From contig NZ_JANQBB010000007.1 in the NCBI RefSeq assembly GCF_024721975.1, positions 326,409 to 390,408 on the forward strand: a DNA stretch of 64,000 nt, written 5' to 3'. The DNA is from Paenibacillus endoradicis. Its GTDB lineage: Bacteria > Bacillota > Bacilli > Paenibacillales > Paenibacillaceae. This document shows positions 1 to 9,125 of the stretch, in pieces. The notes beneath the pieces are model-generated. The model was not told the origin of the DNA. It made no database searches and was given only the letters and a program-made list of their open reading frames with translations. Each line of letters begins with the position of its first letter. The stretch's first letter is position 1. The position numbers were made by a program, and so were the translations under genes.

Positions 1-1151
1 GTTTAACGATTGAAGTAATGAAAAAAGCTAGAGAACTTGGATCTATAGCTGTTAATTATACGAAAGCTGAAAGTCTAATTTATGATGCGCAGAAGAAAGT
101 AATTGGGGTTACTGTTCGTGACTTATTATCAGAAAAAATTTATGAGTTATATGCCAATAAAATAATTAATGCAACCGGTCCTTGGGTAGATGAGTTACGG
201 GAACAGGATGGTTCCAAAAAGGGAAAAACTCTTCGATTAACTAAAGGTGTCCATCTTGTATTTGACGGATCACGGTTCCCATTGCGACAAGCCGTATATT
301 TTGATACATCGGATGGTCGTATGGTATTTGCGATTCCACGTGAAGGTAAAACTTACTTTGGTACAACAGACACGAATTATACAAGTGATACAGCCAATCC
401 TGTAACAACAGAGGGTGATCGTAAATATTTGATAGCAGCAGCCAATGACATTTTCCCAAAATTGAAGCTAACTGATAAAGATGTTGAGTCTAGCTGGGCA
501 GGATTAAGACCGTTAATTCAACAAGAAGGTAAATCCCCATCTGAAATTTCTCGTCGTGATGAAATCTTCGTATCAGAATCAGGATTAATCTCTATTGCAG
601 GAGGTAAATTAACTGGGTACCGTAAAATGGCAGAAGATGTTGTTAATAAGACTGTAGAACTTATGAAACAAGATGGTATGAAGGAAATAAAGAATGCTAC
701 TTCTACTCGCTACATTCCAATTTCAGGTGGCGATTTTGGTGGCTCTAATAAAATGGAAGCGTATGTTCAGACTCAAGTTGCAGTTGGTGTGAAACAGGGG
801 CTATCTAAGAAAGATGCAACATTACTTGCTAATCGTTTTGGTACTAACGTTCCAATAGTGTTGGAACTAGCTAAAGAGGCAGTCGCTTGGGGCAAACCTT
901 TTGGACTTACAGCACTCCCAGCCATTATGTTGCAATATGCAATGAGATATGAGATGGCAGCCAAACCGGTAGACTACTTTATCCGTAGAACAGGTGATAT
1001 GTTCTTCCGTATTAATGATGTTATTACATGGCGTGAGCCCGTATTACTAGCCATGAATGCTGCACTTGGATGGACGGATGAGCAATTGGCCGAGTATACT
1101 GCTGAACTAGATCGTAAGATAGATGAAGCAAAAAACTCAAACAAGGAATAG
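1..1151 (+). CDS. glpD: Aerobic glycerol-3-phosphate dehydrogenase, 5' end outside window
   Basis: This FAD enzyme oxidises sn-glycerol-3-phosphate to dihydroxyacetone phosphate at the membrane and passes electrons to quinone. The frame is open from base 3 to the window edge, so this is the C-terminal ~380 residues of a protein usually ~550-560 long; the N-terminal FAD Rossmann motif lies outside. Visible family signatures are the segment ATGPWVDEL, the substrate-domain segment KGVHLVFD, YFGTTDT, and IAGGKLTGYRKMAED near the end of the FAD domain, followed by the helical C-terminal DAO_C domain. No strong terminator follows; a six-base stem near 1164-1185 is too weak to call. The family is confident. 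The gene looks intact as far as visible. Confidence 0.93.
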   Translation, partial: LTIEVMKKARELGSIAVNYTKAESLIYDAQKKVIGVTVRDLLSEKIYELYANKIINATGPWVDELREQDGSKKGKTLRLTKGVHLVFDGSRFPLRQAVYFDTSDGRMVFAIPREGKTYFGTTDTNYTSDTANPVTTEGDRKYLIAAANDIFPKLKLTDKDVESSWAGLRPLIQQEGKSPSEISRRDEIFVSESGLISIAGGKLTGYRKMAEDVVNKTVELMKQDGMKEIKNATSTRYIPISGGDFGGSNKMEAYVQTQVAVGVKQGLSKKDATLLANRFGTNVPIVLELAKEAVAWGKPFGLTALPAIMLQYAMRYEMAAKPVDYFIRRTGDMFFRINDVITWREPVLLAMNAALGWTDEQLAEYTAELDRKIDEAKNSNKE

Positions 1152-1381
1152 TAAGTTATCAGATTTGATTGTTTAAGCAAATCAAGTTTTAGCGCATGAT
1201 CCCGCGAAGGATTTCATATATGTAGCAGTATCTCTGCATGTTATGAAAGGTTATAATATAATTAATAACTTATCTTAATGTAGTTATAGAGCTAATGAAA
1301 AATTTTAGAGAATGCTTCCGATGTAACTTTCATTGCGAAGTAGTATCTCAAGAACCTATGAAGAGTTTGGGAGGGATTATT

Positions 1382-2278
1382 TTGAAGTATAGAAGACTGG
1401 GTAGTACGGAATTGAATGTTTCTGTTATTGGACTTGGAACTTGGCAATTCGGTGGAGAATGGGGAATTGATTATACGCAACCAGAGGTGGATCAGATTCT
1501 TGATCAAGCACATGATCTAGGTATCAATCTAATTGATACTGCCGAATGTTATGGTGATCATCTTTCCGAACAATTCATCGGAAATTATATAAGTCGTCGC
1601 AATCGTGAGGATTGGATTATTGCTACTAAATTCGGACATGAGTTCCATTCTATCTTTTCACGTACCGATCGTTATGATGAACAAAGTGTACTTAAGCAGT
1701 TAGATGCTTCATTGAAAGCATTGCAAGTTAATTATATTGATCTCTATCAATTCCATTCTGGACCAGATGCTGCTTTTGATAATGATCAGTTATGGACGAC
1801 ACTTGATAAACAGATTCAAGCAGGGAAAATTCGTCATCTTGGACTGTCTATTGGTAAAAATAATAATATGCATCAAGTGGAAAATGCGACAAAGGTAGGT
1901 GCACAAACGATACAAGCAGTATATAATCGTCTTGATCGTGCTCCTGAACTAGAGGTGTTTCCATCTTGTAAATCACAAGATCTTGGCATGTTAGCACGGG
2001 TACCTCTAGCAAGTGGTTACTTAAGTGGTAAGTACAAGCCAGGTGCAAGTTTCAGTACTAATGATGTTCGTCATCGTCATGATCCTGAGCAAACAGCACT
2101 TCGCTTGTTTGAAGTGGAAAAAATAGCTCAAGAAGAAGTACCAGCTGGCATCGATATGGCGAGCTGGGCATTAGCATGGTGCCTGAAAAATGAAGCCGTT
2201 ACTGCTGTAATTCCAGGTTGTAAAAATAAAGAGCAAGTGATTTCCAACGCACAAGCCGTAACATTATTGAATGAATAG
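1382..2278 (+). CDS. Aldo/keto reductase
   Basis: A predicted cytosolic NAD(P)H-dependent oxidoreductase of the aldo/keto reductase superfamily, 298 residues. The catalytic tetrad is readable: Asp52, Tyr57 (in AECYGD), Lys83 (in ATKFG) and His125 (in YQFHS). The TTG at 1382 is chosen because a strong site GGGAGGG (1369-1375) sits 6 bases upstream. In-frame ATGs at 1295 and 1358 have no ribosome site and would add residues foreign to the fold, whose first strand begins at KYRRLGSTELNVS. It follows glpD by about 230 bp and is closed by its own terminator, so it is probably monocistronic. The substrate cannot be inferred; a sugar or polyol-derived carbonyl would fit the neighbouring sugar importer. 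Confidence 0.9.
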   Translation: MKYRRLGSTELNVSVIGLGTWQFGGEWGIDYTQPEVDQILDQAHDLGINLIDTAECYGDHLSEQFIGNYISRRNREDWIIATKFGHEFHSIFSRTDRYDEQSVLKQLDASLKALQVNYIDLYQFHSGPDAAFDNDQLWTTLDKQIQAGKIRHLGLSIGKNNNMHQVENATKVGAQTIQAVYNRLDRAPELEVFPSCKSQDLGMLARVPLASGYLSGKYKPGASFSTNDVRHRHDPEQTALRLFEVEKIAQEEVPAGIDMASWALAWCLKNEAVTAVIPGCKNKEQVISNAQAVTLLNE

Positions 2279-2340
2279 TAATTAATGAATAATGTATAAT
2301 CAACAGCAAAAACCGAACGATAGACGAAAAAATTAATAAA

Positions 2341-2376
2341 ACAAGCGAAAAACTATATGTTTTTCGCTTGTTTTTT
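2341..2376 (+). terminator. Rho-independent terminator after aldo/keto reductase
   Basis: A 13-bp perfect stem (2341-2353 with 2359-2371) has a 5-base loop and is followed by a T run. It lies 62 bases after the stop codon of the reductase. Confidence 0.9.
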
Positions 2377-2645
2377 ATTTTAAACTACAAAAATGTACGG
2401 AGTTAGATTATAATACAATAGTCATAAGTATTAGAATAATAAAGGATAATAAGAAATGTAAGTGTTTTTATATGGAGTAAGAATAGAAACAGAGAATTCT
2501 ATAATCTGACCATTAAAGTCTAGTTTGTACTGTCTAATAAATACTAGATTGATAGATCACGCATTCTTTTTGTCGAACATGAACGAATAATATATGTCTC
2601 CTACTCTATAAACGAAAAAAATGTCATATAATAGCATAAATAGTA

Positions 2646-2674
2646 TTGACTTAATTGAACAAATCCGATAGGAT
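2646..2674 (+). promoter_or_regulatory. SigA-type promoter of the sugar importer
   Basis: A TTGACT -35 hexamer (2646-2651) and a TAGGAT -10 hexamer (2669-2674) are separated by exactly 17 bases. They lie about 45 bases before the start codon of the binding lipoprotein. Confidence 0.6.
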
Positions 2675-2720
2675 TACTAAGTATTAGATGGTATTCATTA
2701 CATACAAAGGGGAGATATAC

Positions 2721-3833
2721 ATGAAACTTAGAAAATTCTATTCATCAATTGTATTATTATTAGTTGTTGCATTGGTGGTTACTGCATGTGGCGAAGGAAA
2801 TAACAGCGCTACTACTGGTACTGGTAAGCAACAAGTTGAAAACCTTCCTGCTGCTTTGGTAGACAAGGGAGATATTAAAATTAAAGTTATCCGTAAAATC
2901 GGTGGTGACGATCATACTGCTCAGTTTTTAGCGGGCGCTAAGCAAGAAGGAGAATCTCTGGGATTTAAAGTAGATGTATTCTCAGCTCAAGGAGATACAT
3001 TAAAATTCCACGAAGCACTTGAGCAAGCTGCTAATGAAGATATTGATGCAGTTATTATCTCACATGGTGATGATGAAGCAACGGTTGAAGAAGTACAAGC
3101 ATTACGTGATAAAGGCATTGAAGTAGTTGCATTTGATTCTATTGAAGGACTAACAACTATTGAAGGTGTAACTTCTACTTCACAAAATGATGAATCATTA
3201 GCAACGTTCGCACTTGAGCATCTAGTAGCCGAAACTGGTGGCGAAGCAAAGATCCTATATTTATGGGTAGATGGTTTTCCACCAATGGTTCGTCGTAATG
3301 CAGTTTATCAAGAAGTTCTTGCTGCTAATCCCGGTATTGTTGAGTTAGATCGCTTTGGCGTTGCTAACGATAATACTTCTGTCGATACACAAAATGCAGT
3401 AGCTACACTACTTTCCAAATACCCTAAAGGTGAACTTGATGCGATCTTTGCAACTTGGGATGCGTTCGCAATTGGCGCACACCGTGCATTAGTAGAAGCT
3501 GGTCGTACAGAAGTGAAAATCTTCGGTATTGATGTTTCTAATCCTGATCTTGAAGCTATTCAAGAAGAGAACAGCCCATGGGTTTCAACTGCAGCTGTAG
3601 ATCCTAAGTTAATTGGAGCTATTACTGTTCGTCTTGCAGCTAAAAAGTTAGCAGGAGAAGAAACTCCAGCGACGTATAATTTAGATGCAAATATCATTAA
3701 ACAGTCTGATCTAAAAGCAGCCGCTGAACCTGTGAAAATGGATACTCTTGGTGATGTAATTTCTGGATGGGGTACTAGTGATGCTTTCCTTGAGGATTGG
3801 ATGAATGATCTGAAAGAAGCTAATAAGAAGTAA
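2721..3833 (+). CDS. Sugar ABC transporter substrate-binding lipoprotein
   Basis: Extracellular solute-binding component of a ribose/galactose-type (CUT2) importer, 370 residues. The N-terminus is a lipoprotein signal with lipobox VTAC, so the mature protein is lipid-anchored on the outer face of the membrane. The remainder is a type I periplasmic-binding (Peripla_BP_4-like) fold with two alternating alpha/beta lobes; segments such as DAVIISHGDDEA and GELDAIFATWDAFAIGA are typical of the hinge and ligand region. The ATG at 2721 follows AAAGGGGAG; an in-frame ATG 33 bases upstream lacks one. It is the first gene of a binding protein, ATPase and permease set. The sugar is not predictable from sequence alone; a polyol or a short sugar are possibilities given glpD and the reductase next door. 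Confidence 0.9.
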   Translation: MKLRKFYSSIVLLLVVALVVTACGEGNNSATTGTGKQQVENLPAALVDKGDIKIKVIRKIGGDDHTAQFLAGAKQEGESLGFKVDVFSAQGDTLKFHEALEQAANEDIDAVIISHGDDEATVEEVQALRDKGIEVVAFDSIEGLTTIEGVTSTSQNDESLATFALEHLVAETGGEAKILYLWVDGFPPMVRRNAVYQEVLAANPGIVELDRFGVANDNTSVDTQNAVATLLSKYPKGELDAIFATWDAFAIGAHRALVEAGRTEVKIFGIDVSNPDLEAIQEENSPWVSTAAVDPKLIGAITVRLAAKKLAGEETPATYNLDANIIKQSDLKAAAEPVKMDTLGDVISGWGTSDAFLEDWMNDLKEANKK

Positions 3834-3886
3834 GGATGTTCAAATCATCCACTCGTGTTTATGATGTAATCTTATAAAATAAACTA

Positions 3887-3925
3887 AGAGCGCCGCACTC
3901 TATCATGCATAGAGAGTGGCGCTCT
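3887..3925 (+). promoter_or_regulatory. Intra-operon hairpin between binding protein and ATPase
   Basis: An imperfect inverted repeat (3887-3903 with 3909-3925, GC-rich inner part) folds into a strong stem but has no T run after it. Hairpins placed after the binding-protein gene of ABC operons commonly protect the upstream mRNA or reduce read-through, giving more binding protein than transporter. That role is inferred here. Confidence 0.6.
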
Positions 3926-3955
3926 ATATCCTATTATTAAGGTAGGTGGAATAAG

Positions 3956-5470
3956 TTGGCGTCAGACGATCAAGTAAAGCTAGAAATGAATGAAATATCG
4001 ATTGCCTTCCCTGGTGTACAAGCACTATCAGCTGTAAACTTTGCCATGAACTCAGGGACTTCACATGCTCTGATAGGTGCGAACGGTGCGGGAAAATCTA
4101 CTCTAATGAAAGTATTAGCAGGAGCTTATAGTCACTACACTGGCTCAATTAAGTTAGCTGGAGAAGCAGTTAATATTCGTAACCCAAAAGACGCTAAAGA
4201 TAACGGGATTCAAATCGTATACCAAGAAGTTGATACGTTATTAATTCCTAATTTGAGCGTTGGTGAAAATATTATGCTAGAGAAGCTAGTTCATGATTCT
4301 AAAGGCAAGCAATTTGTGAATTGGAAACAACTGCACAAAGATGCCTCTGTCATTATGAAGCGACTTCAGCTAGATATATCTACGAAAAAGCTCGTCCAGG
4401 AACTTACTCTAGCAGAAAAACAGCTTGTTCTTATTGCTAGAGCTATTACGATGGAATGTAAGTTTCTTATTCTAGATGAGCCTACAGCGCCGCTAAGTGA
4501 TAGTGAGACATCTCGATTATTTGAGTTAGTGAATCGATTGAAACAAGAAGGAGTCGGCATTATATTCATTTCTCATCGTCTACCTGAATTATTCCAAATT
4601 TGCGATGATATTACGATATTAAGAGATGGTCAATTTGTATTATCTGCTCCGATCCAGACATTGGATCAAGCTGGTGTTGCTCAACATATGTTAGGCTCTC
4701 AACTTGGTGGTCAATTTCCTGAACGAGTTAGTAAGATAGGTGAAATTGCATTTGAAGTTGAAAATGTTGCGGATGACGATAAAGTGCATGGTGTATCGCT
4801 AACAGTACGAAAAGGAGAAGTCGTTGGCTTAGCGGGGTTAGTTGGAGCAGGTAAAACGGAACTATGTCGAATATTGTTTGGTGCAGCTCCGAAAAAACGT
4901 GGTGTCATTAAAGTTAATGGTAAAGTTTTGAGGGCTCAATCACCATATGAAGCTGTGAAAATGGGCTTGGCGATGATACCAGAGGAAAGACGTCGTGAAG
5001 GTATTTTTGTTGAGGATAATGTCGCTGTGAATTTAACGATTTCTCATCTGAAACCTCATATTACTATGAATACTTGGTTAAGTAAGGCGAAAGAAAAGAT
5101 AGCAGCCAATAAAATGATCGAGAAGCTAGCGATTAAAACGCCGAATGAGAGTGCGCTTGTTGGTAATTTATCAGGTGGTAATCAACAAAAAATTGCAATA
5201 GGTAAATGGTTGCTAGCAGATGCGGATGTATATATTTTTGACGAACCTACTAAAGGTGTAGATGTTGGAGCAAAACGAGATATTTACTATCTTATAGCTG
5301 AGCTTTCTACACAAGGGAAAAGTGTTATTTTTGCCTCAAGCGAAATGAACGAAATGATCGGAATTACAGATCGGATGTATGTAATGTACGATGGAGAAGT
5401 CGCCAAAGAGCTTAATACAGCGGATACTTCAGAAGAAGAGATTATGTTTTATAGTACAGGAGGGCAATAG
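3956..5470 (+). CDS. Sugar ABC transporter ATP-binding protein, two ATPase domains
   Basis: Cytoplasmic energising subunit of the CUT2 importer, 504 residues, with two tandem ATPase domains as in RbsA/MglA. Domain 1 has Walker A GANGAGKST at residues 41-49 and Walker B ending in DEPTAPLS; its signature motif is degenerate (LTLAEKQL), which is usual in this family. Domain 2 begins near residue 265, has Walker A-like GLVGAGKTE and an intact signature LSGGNQQK, and ends in FDEPTKGVD. The TTG start at 3956 is preceded by AGGTGGA with 5-base spacing. The permease gene follows 2 bases after the stop. Confidence 0.93.
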   Translation: MASDDQVKLEMNEISIAFPGVQALSAVNFAMNSGTSHALIGANGAGKSTLMKVLAGAYSHYTGSIKLAGEAVNIRNPKDAKDNGIQIVYQEVDTLLIPNLSVGENIMLEKLVHDSKGKQFVNWKQLHKDASVIMKRLQLDISTKKLVQELTLAEKQLVLIARAITMECKFLILDEPTAPLSDSETSRLFELVNRLKQEGVGIIFISHRLPELFQICDDITILRDGQFVLSAPIQTLDQAGVAQHMLGSQLGGQFPERVSKIGEIAFEVENVADDDKVHGVSLTVRKGEVVGLAGLVGAGKTELCRILFGAAPKKRGVIKVNGKVLRAQSPYEAVKMGLAMIPEERRREGIFVEDNVAVNLTISHLKPHITMNTWLSKAKEKIAANKMIEKLAIKTPNESALVGNLSGGNQQKIAIGKWLLADADVYIFDEPTKGVDVGAKRDIYYLIAELSTQGKSVIFASSEMNEMIGITDRMYVMYDGEVAKELNTADTSEEEIMFYSTGGQ

Positions 5471-5472
5471 CA

Positions 5473-6459
5473 ATGAGTACAGTTGGGGCAAAAAAGAAAA
5501 GTTTTCAGTGGTTCGATTTTCTATATAAATACGGAACATTAATTACAATTGCCGTATTAATTATATTTTTCGGTCTAGCTACTGACAATTTTTTCACATC
5601 TACAAACATTACTAACATATTACGATCGATCTCGATTGTAACAATTATTGCGGTTGGATTGACGGTATCGTTATCCGTAGGGGGATTCGATCTATCGGTG
5701 GGCTCAACTGCTTCATTAGCTAATGCCGTCGTTATTTCAATGTTCGTATGGCATAGTCAAAATATTGGCGTCAGCATTATTGTTGCGCTTGTAGTTTGTA
5801 TTATTATTGGACTATTAAACGCCTTTCTCGTTACTAGCTTTAAAATACAAGATATGCTAATGACATTAGCGACGATGTTTGTTATTCAAGGTATTGCATT
5901 AACTTATACACGTGGTGCGACAATCTCCAAAAATATGATTATGCCTAGTGGTGATTATGCACCAGGTTCTATACCGAAAGTTTTCGGACAACTAGGGAAG
6001 GTGCCTTGGATCATTATTATTATGTTTGTCGTTGTAATACTTGTACACATTTTCCTAACGTATACAAAGCATGGACGTTATATGTATATGATAGGAGGTA
6101 ATCCGGAGGCAGCTAAGCTATCAGGAATCCCTGTACGTAAATATCGTTATCTTGCATATGGGTTAGCTGCTATTTTTGCAGGTATTGGTGGTATTATTCT
6201 AGGAGCTCGTGTTATGACAGCAGAAGTTAATGCGGGTGCACCGTACTTAATGGATGCAGTAGCAGCAGCATTTATCGGGTATTCTGTACTAGGTTCAGGA
6301 AAGCCAAATGCATTCGGAACCTTTATCGGGGCAGTATTGATAGGAATCTTATCTAGTGGATTAATTATGCTCTCTGTTCCTTACTATGCGATGGATATTG
6401 TGAAGGGGTCGGTGTTGGCGCTAGCGTTGGGCATCACATACTACAAACGCAAGCACTAG
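5473..6459 (+). CDS. Sugar ABC transporter permease
   Basis: Membrane subunit of the CUT2 importer (BPD_transp_2 family, RbsC-like), 328 residues with about ten hydrophobic segments. The conserved segment GGFDLSVGS near residue 75 and GGIILGARV in the later membrane region are family marks. It is translationally tied to the ATPase gene upstream (2-bp gap). As one permease gene only is present, the transporter probably uses a homodimer, as in the ribose system. No terminator follows directly; the gene runs into palindromic repeat elements and meets hflX converging from the other strand. Confidence 0.93.
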   Translation: MSTVGAKKKSFQWFDFLYKYGTLITIAVLIIFFGLATDNFFTSTNITNILRSISIVTIIAVGLTVSLSVGGFDLSVGSTASLANAVVISMFVWHSQNIGVSIIVALVVCIIIGLLNAFLVTSFKIQDMLMTLATMFVIQGIALTYTRGATISKNMIMPSGDYAPGSIPKVFGQLGKVPWIIIIMFVVVILVHIFLTYTKHGRYMYMIGGNPEAAKLSGIPVRKYRYLAYGLAAIFAGIGGIILGARVMTAEVNAGAPYLMDAVAAAFIGYSVLGSGKPNAFGTFIGAVLIGILSSGLIMLSVPYYAMDIVKGSVLALALGITYYKRKH

Positions 6460-6460
6460 A

Positions 6461-6638
6461 GAGGTAAGGCAAAAAGTTCGCTTGTGATTACGAAGAGTAT
6501 CCTAACGTAGCAAACTCGATGGCGAATATGTCCTCCATCGAAAGCCTGCGTGTGCTCACGTACACAATACGTACGCTGTGCTACTCGTTTCCGCTGTAGG
6601 TCATCTTCTTGGTACTGACAAGTGAACTTTTTGCCCTT
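6461..6638 (+). repeat. Long palindromic element, full copy A1
   Basis: A ~178-bp element whose ends are inverted repeats: left arm 6466-6485 and right arm 6618-6638 pair with one G-T wobble and one bulge. Further in, the two halves continue to pair imperfectly around a tip built on CGTAC/GTACG (about 6560-6574). It shares blocks with copies elsewhere in the window (GAGGTA at the left end, TGCTCACGTAC near the tip, CATCTTCTTGG near the right end). Its arm sequence (GGCAAAAAGTTC) differs from other copies but remains self-complementary. Confidence 0.8.
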
Positions 6639-6646
6639 GATCAGAA

Positions 6647-6770
6647 GAGGTAAGGCAAAAATTTCGCTTGTGATTACGAAGTGTAATTTAACGTAACATA
6701 CTCGACGGCGAATATGTCATCCATCGAAATCTTTCGTGTGCTCACGTACACAATACGTACGCTTCGTAGC
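6647..6770 (+). repeat. Long palindromic element, 3'-truncated copy A2
   Basis: A second copy begins 8 bp after A1 in the same orientation. It matches A1 from GAGGTAAGGC through the CACGTACACAATACGTACG tip, then stops where the terminator of hflX begins, so its right half is missing. Confidence 0.75.
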
Positions 6771-6775
6771 ATAAT

Positions 6776-6812
6776 AAAAAGTCATCCCCAGCCTAATGGG
6801 GATGACTTTTTG
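6776..6812. terminator. Bidirectional terminator between sugar permease and hflX
   Basis: A 14-bp stem (6776-6789 with 6798-6811) is flanked by A residues on the left and T residues on the right, so it can end transcription from both strands. It directly abuts the hflX stop codon. Confidence 0.88.
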
Positions 6813-8102
6813 TTATAACTGAGCTTCTTCTAAGTAAAACTCTTTGTAGCGATCATAATCAGCAACACTACATTCCATCTCAATTCGAGTACCTTGCTCT
6901 TCGTATTCCGTTGCAAAGATTTGCGCATGTTCATTGAAGTAAGATACAATACGGCCTTGATCGTATGGAATAAGCACAGAGCATTTCACATAATGACTGA
7001 ATAGCTGCTGACGAATACATCCGATTAGCTCATCGATTCCTTTAGCTTCACGAACGGACATATAAATACTTTTACCTTGAACTTCTGGGTATGGATGATC
7101 AGTTAGATCGCATTTATTATAGGCATAGACCATCTCTATTCCTTTAGTTCCTAGATCTTCAAGTGTTGCATTGGTTACATCAATTAATTTCTGATAATCT
7201 TCATGAGCGTAATCAACGACATGAATAAGTAGATCTGCCTCTGCCACCTCTTCTAATGTGGAGCGGAATGCTTTGACCAGATGATGGGGAAGTTGGCTAA
7301 CGAAGCCGACTGTATCTGTTAGTAAGAAGCTCTTGTTGTCGCTAAGTTCAATTTGTCGCACTGATGTTTCAAGTGTCGCAAATAGCATATCCTTAACGAA
7401 AACTTCTTTGCTTGTTTCTGGATCTGTATGACGAAGTAAAGCATTCATCAGACTCGATTTGCCTGTATTCGTATAACCAACTAGACATACTACAGGAACT
7501 TCATTCTTCTTACGTTTCATTCGCTGCGTCTGACGAGTAGCAACTAGCTTCTCAAGCTCTTGTTGTAACATCGAGATACGTTCCTCAATACGACGACGAT
7601 CGAGTTCAAGCTTCGTTTCTCCCGTACCTTTATTACGTAAACCTGCGCCACCGCCGCCTCCTTGACGACCAAGTGATGCACGTAAACCGACTAATCTCGG
7701 AAGCATATATTGCAGACGAGCAACTTCAACTTGAAGTTGTGCTTCTCTAGTTTGAGCACGTTCAGCAAAAATATCGAGAATCAAAATGGTACGATCGATA
7801 ACTTTACGATCAAGTTCAGCTTCAAGATTTCGAATCTGAGAAGGAGACAGTTCATCGTTGAAAATAACGGTTTCTGCTTCATGAGCTTCTGCTAGTAGAC
7901 GTAACTCTTCTACTTTACCAGTTCCAAGGTAATGTGAAGATGTGACGCGTTGTGCCTTTTGCGTAAGTTGATCTACTACTGTAATATGACAAGCATCTGC
8001 AAGAGAGGCAAGTTCTTGCATTGAATAATCAAAGTCTGCCTGTAGTCGTTGACTGAGGTGTAGACCAACAATAATTGCACGTTCCAAAGGTTTTTCCATC
8101 AT
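6813..8102 (-). CDS. hflX: Ribosome-associated GTPase HflX
   Basis: HflX binds the 50S subunit and splits stalled or idle ribosomes; this copy is 429 residues. The N-terminal HflX domain is followed by a glycine-rich linker (GLRASLGRQGGGGGAG) with the family's TGETKLE segment, then a Ras-like GTPase domain with G1 GYTNTGKSS, G3 DTVGF and G4 NKCD. The start at 8102 (MMEKPLER) has GGAGG 9 bases upstream; the longer in-frame start 39 bases earlier lacks a ribosome site. It is transcribed divergently from modA. Confidence 0.93.
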   Translation of the reverse strand: MMEKPLERAIIVGLHLSQRLQADFDYSMQELASLADACHITVVDQLTQKAQRVTSSHYLGTGKVEELRLLAEAHEAETVIFNDELSPSQIRNLEAELDRKVIDRTILILDIFAERAQTREAQLQVEVARLQYMLPRLVGLRASLGRQGGGGGAGLRNKGTGETKLELDRRRIEERISMLQQELEKLVATRQTQRMKRKKNEVPVVCLVGYTNTGKSSLMNALLRHTDPETSKEVFVKDMLFATLETSVRQIELSDNKSFLLTDTVGFVSQLPHHLVKAFRSTLEEVAEADLLIHVVDYAHEDYQKLIDVTNATLEDLGTKGIEMVYAYNKCDLTDHPYPEVQGKSIYMSVREAKGIDELIGCIRQQLFSHYVKCSVLIPYDQGRIVSYFNEHAQIFATEYEEQGTRIEMECSVADYDRYKEFYLEEAQL

Positions 8103-8262
8103 AATTATTAACCTCCAACTGAGTTGGGAACAGTGTAGCATATGGCACGTAGTCTTTCAAGAAATTACCTTTAATCAATGTCATAAATACTATGAATATA
8201 CAAGATCTCATGCTATTCTAAAAGATAACATCAACAGAAACGATTGGAGTTAGGAGAACAAC

Positions 8263-9123
8263 ATGAAAAAGATATTACGTATGAACAAGCTAACCGTATT
8301 ATGTGCAATACTGCTATTGATTATGTCGATAGTAGCAGGATGCGCAACAAACAGTAATCAAGTTAATGAAATTAACCATTCTAATGAAGATGTATCATCA
8401 GTACAACCAACTGGTGAAACGAAAGGAATTCTTGTATCTGCTGCTGCCAGTTTAAGTGTAGTGATGGATGATATTATTGCACAATTCGAAGCTGAGCATT
8501 CTGATATTGTAGTTGAAGTTAATTATGGATCTTCAGGTGCATTACAGAAGCAAATCGAGCAAGGAGCGCCAGCTGATTTATTCGTATCTGCAGGAATGAA
8601 GCAGATGAAAGCTTTAGAAGACCAGGGGTTACTTGAAAAGTCTACTCCTCTATTGAAAAATGAAATGGTTATTGTTGCGAATAGAGAAATCGTGGAGATA
8701 GCACTTGTTGATAATGTACCTTTAAAACAGTTGTTAAACGAAGTAAAACCAACATTTATTGCCATAGGTGAGCCAGATACTGTTCCTGCTGGTCAATACG
8801 CGAAACAAGTGCTGCAGCATGAACAATTATGGGATGTTTGGAATGAGCAGTATGTGTATGCGAAAGATGTTAGACAAGTGCTTACCTATGTGGAACAAGG
8901 TAATGCTGAACTTGGTTTTGTCTATTTGTCAGATGCTGTTTCTTCAGATAAGGTCGATATCATTCACCATATTGATACTGCAACACATGATCCAATAACT
9001 TATCCTGTGGCCACATTGAAAAGTAGTAAACAAACTGAAGCAGCACAACTATTTTTCGATTATTTATTAAGTGAAGAATTAAACGTTCTTTACGAGCAAA
9101 ATGGCTTTAAGCGAGCTGAATAG
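8263..9123 (+). CDS. modA: Molybdate ABC transporter substrate-binding lipoprotein
   Basis: Extracellular molybdate/tungstate-binding protein, 286 residues. The signal peptide ends at lipobox VAGC (Cys27), so the protein is lipid-anchored. After a short linker the ModA fold begins with ILVSAAASLSVVMDDI and contains the oxyanion-site segments YGSSGALQKQIEQGAPADLF. It has a good ribosome site (AGGAGAACA) and is followed by modB after 2 bases. No ATPase gene (modC) lies anywhere in the window. Confidence 0.92.
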   Translation: MKKILRMNKLTVLCAILLLIMSIVAGCATNSNQVNEINHSNEDVSSVQPTGETKGILVSAAASLSVVMDDIIAQFEAEHSDIVVEVNYGSSGALQKQIEQGAPADLFVSAGMKQMKALEDQGLLEKSTPLLKNEMVIVANREIVEIALVDNVPLKQLLNEVKPTFIAIGEPDTVPAGQYAKQVLQHEQLWDVWNEQYVYAKDVRQVLTYVEQGNAELGFVYLSDAVSSDKVDIIHHIDTATHDPITYPVATLKSSKQTEAAQLFFDYLLSEELNVLYEQNGFKRAE

Positions 9124-9125
9124 TT

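Larger units (their letters stand above)
2279..2720. other. Intergenic region, terminator plus promoter
   Basis: This 440-bp gap holds the reductase terminator at its start and the importer promoter at its end. The A/T-rich middle (about 2380-2640) shows no open frame with a ribosome site and no repeat that I can recognise. Confidence 0.6.
6460..6812. other. Intergenic region made of palindromic repeats
   Basis: This 350-bp gap between converging genes is almost fully occupied by one complete and one truncated copy of the long palindromic repeat family, followed by a bidirectional terminator. No reading frame is supported. Confidence 0.75.

Noticed and set aside
1160..1190. Terminator after glpD
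   Set aside because: The best stem is six base pairs with a 10-base loop and a short T tract, too weak to call.
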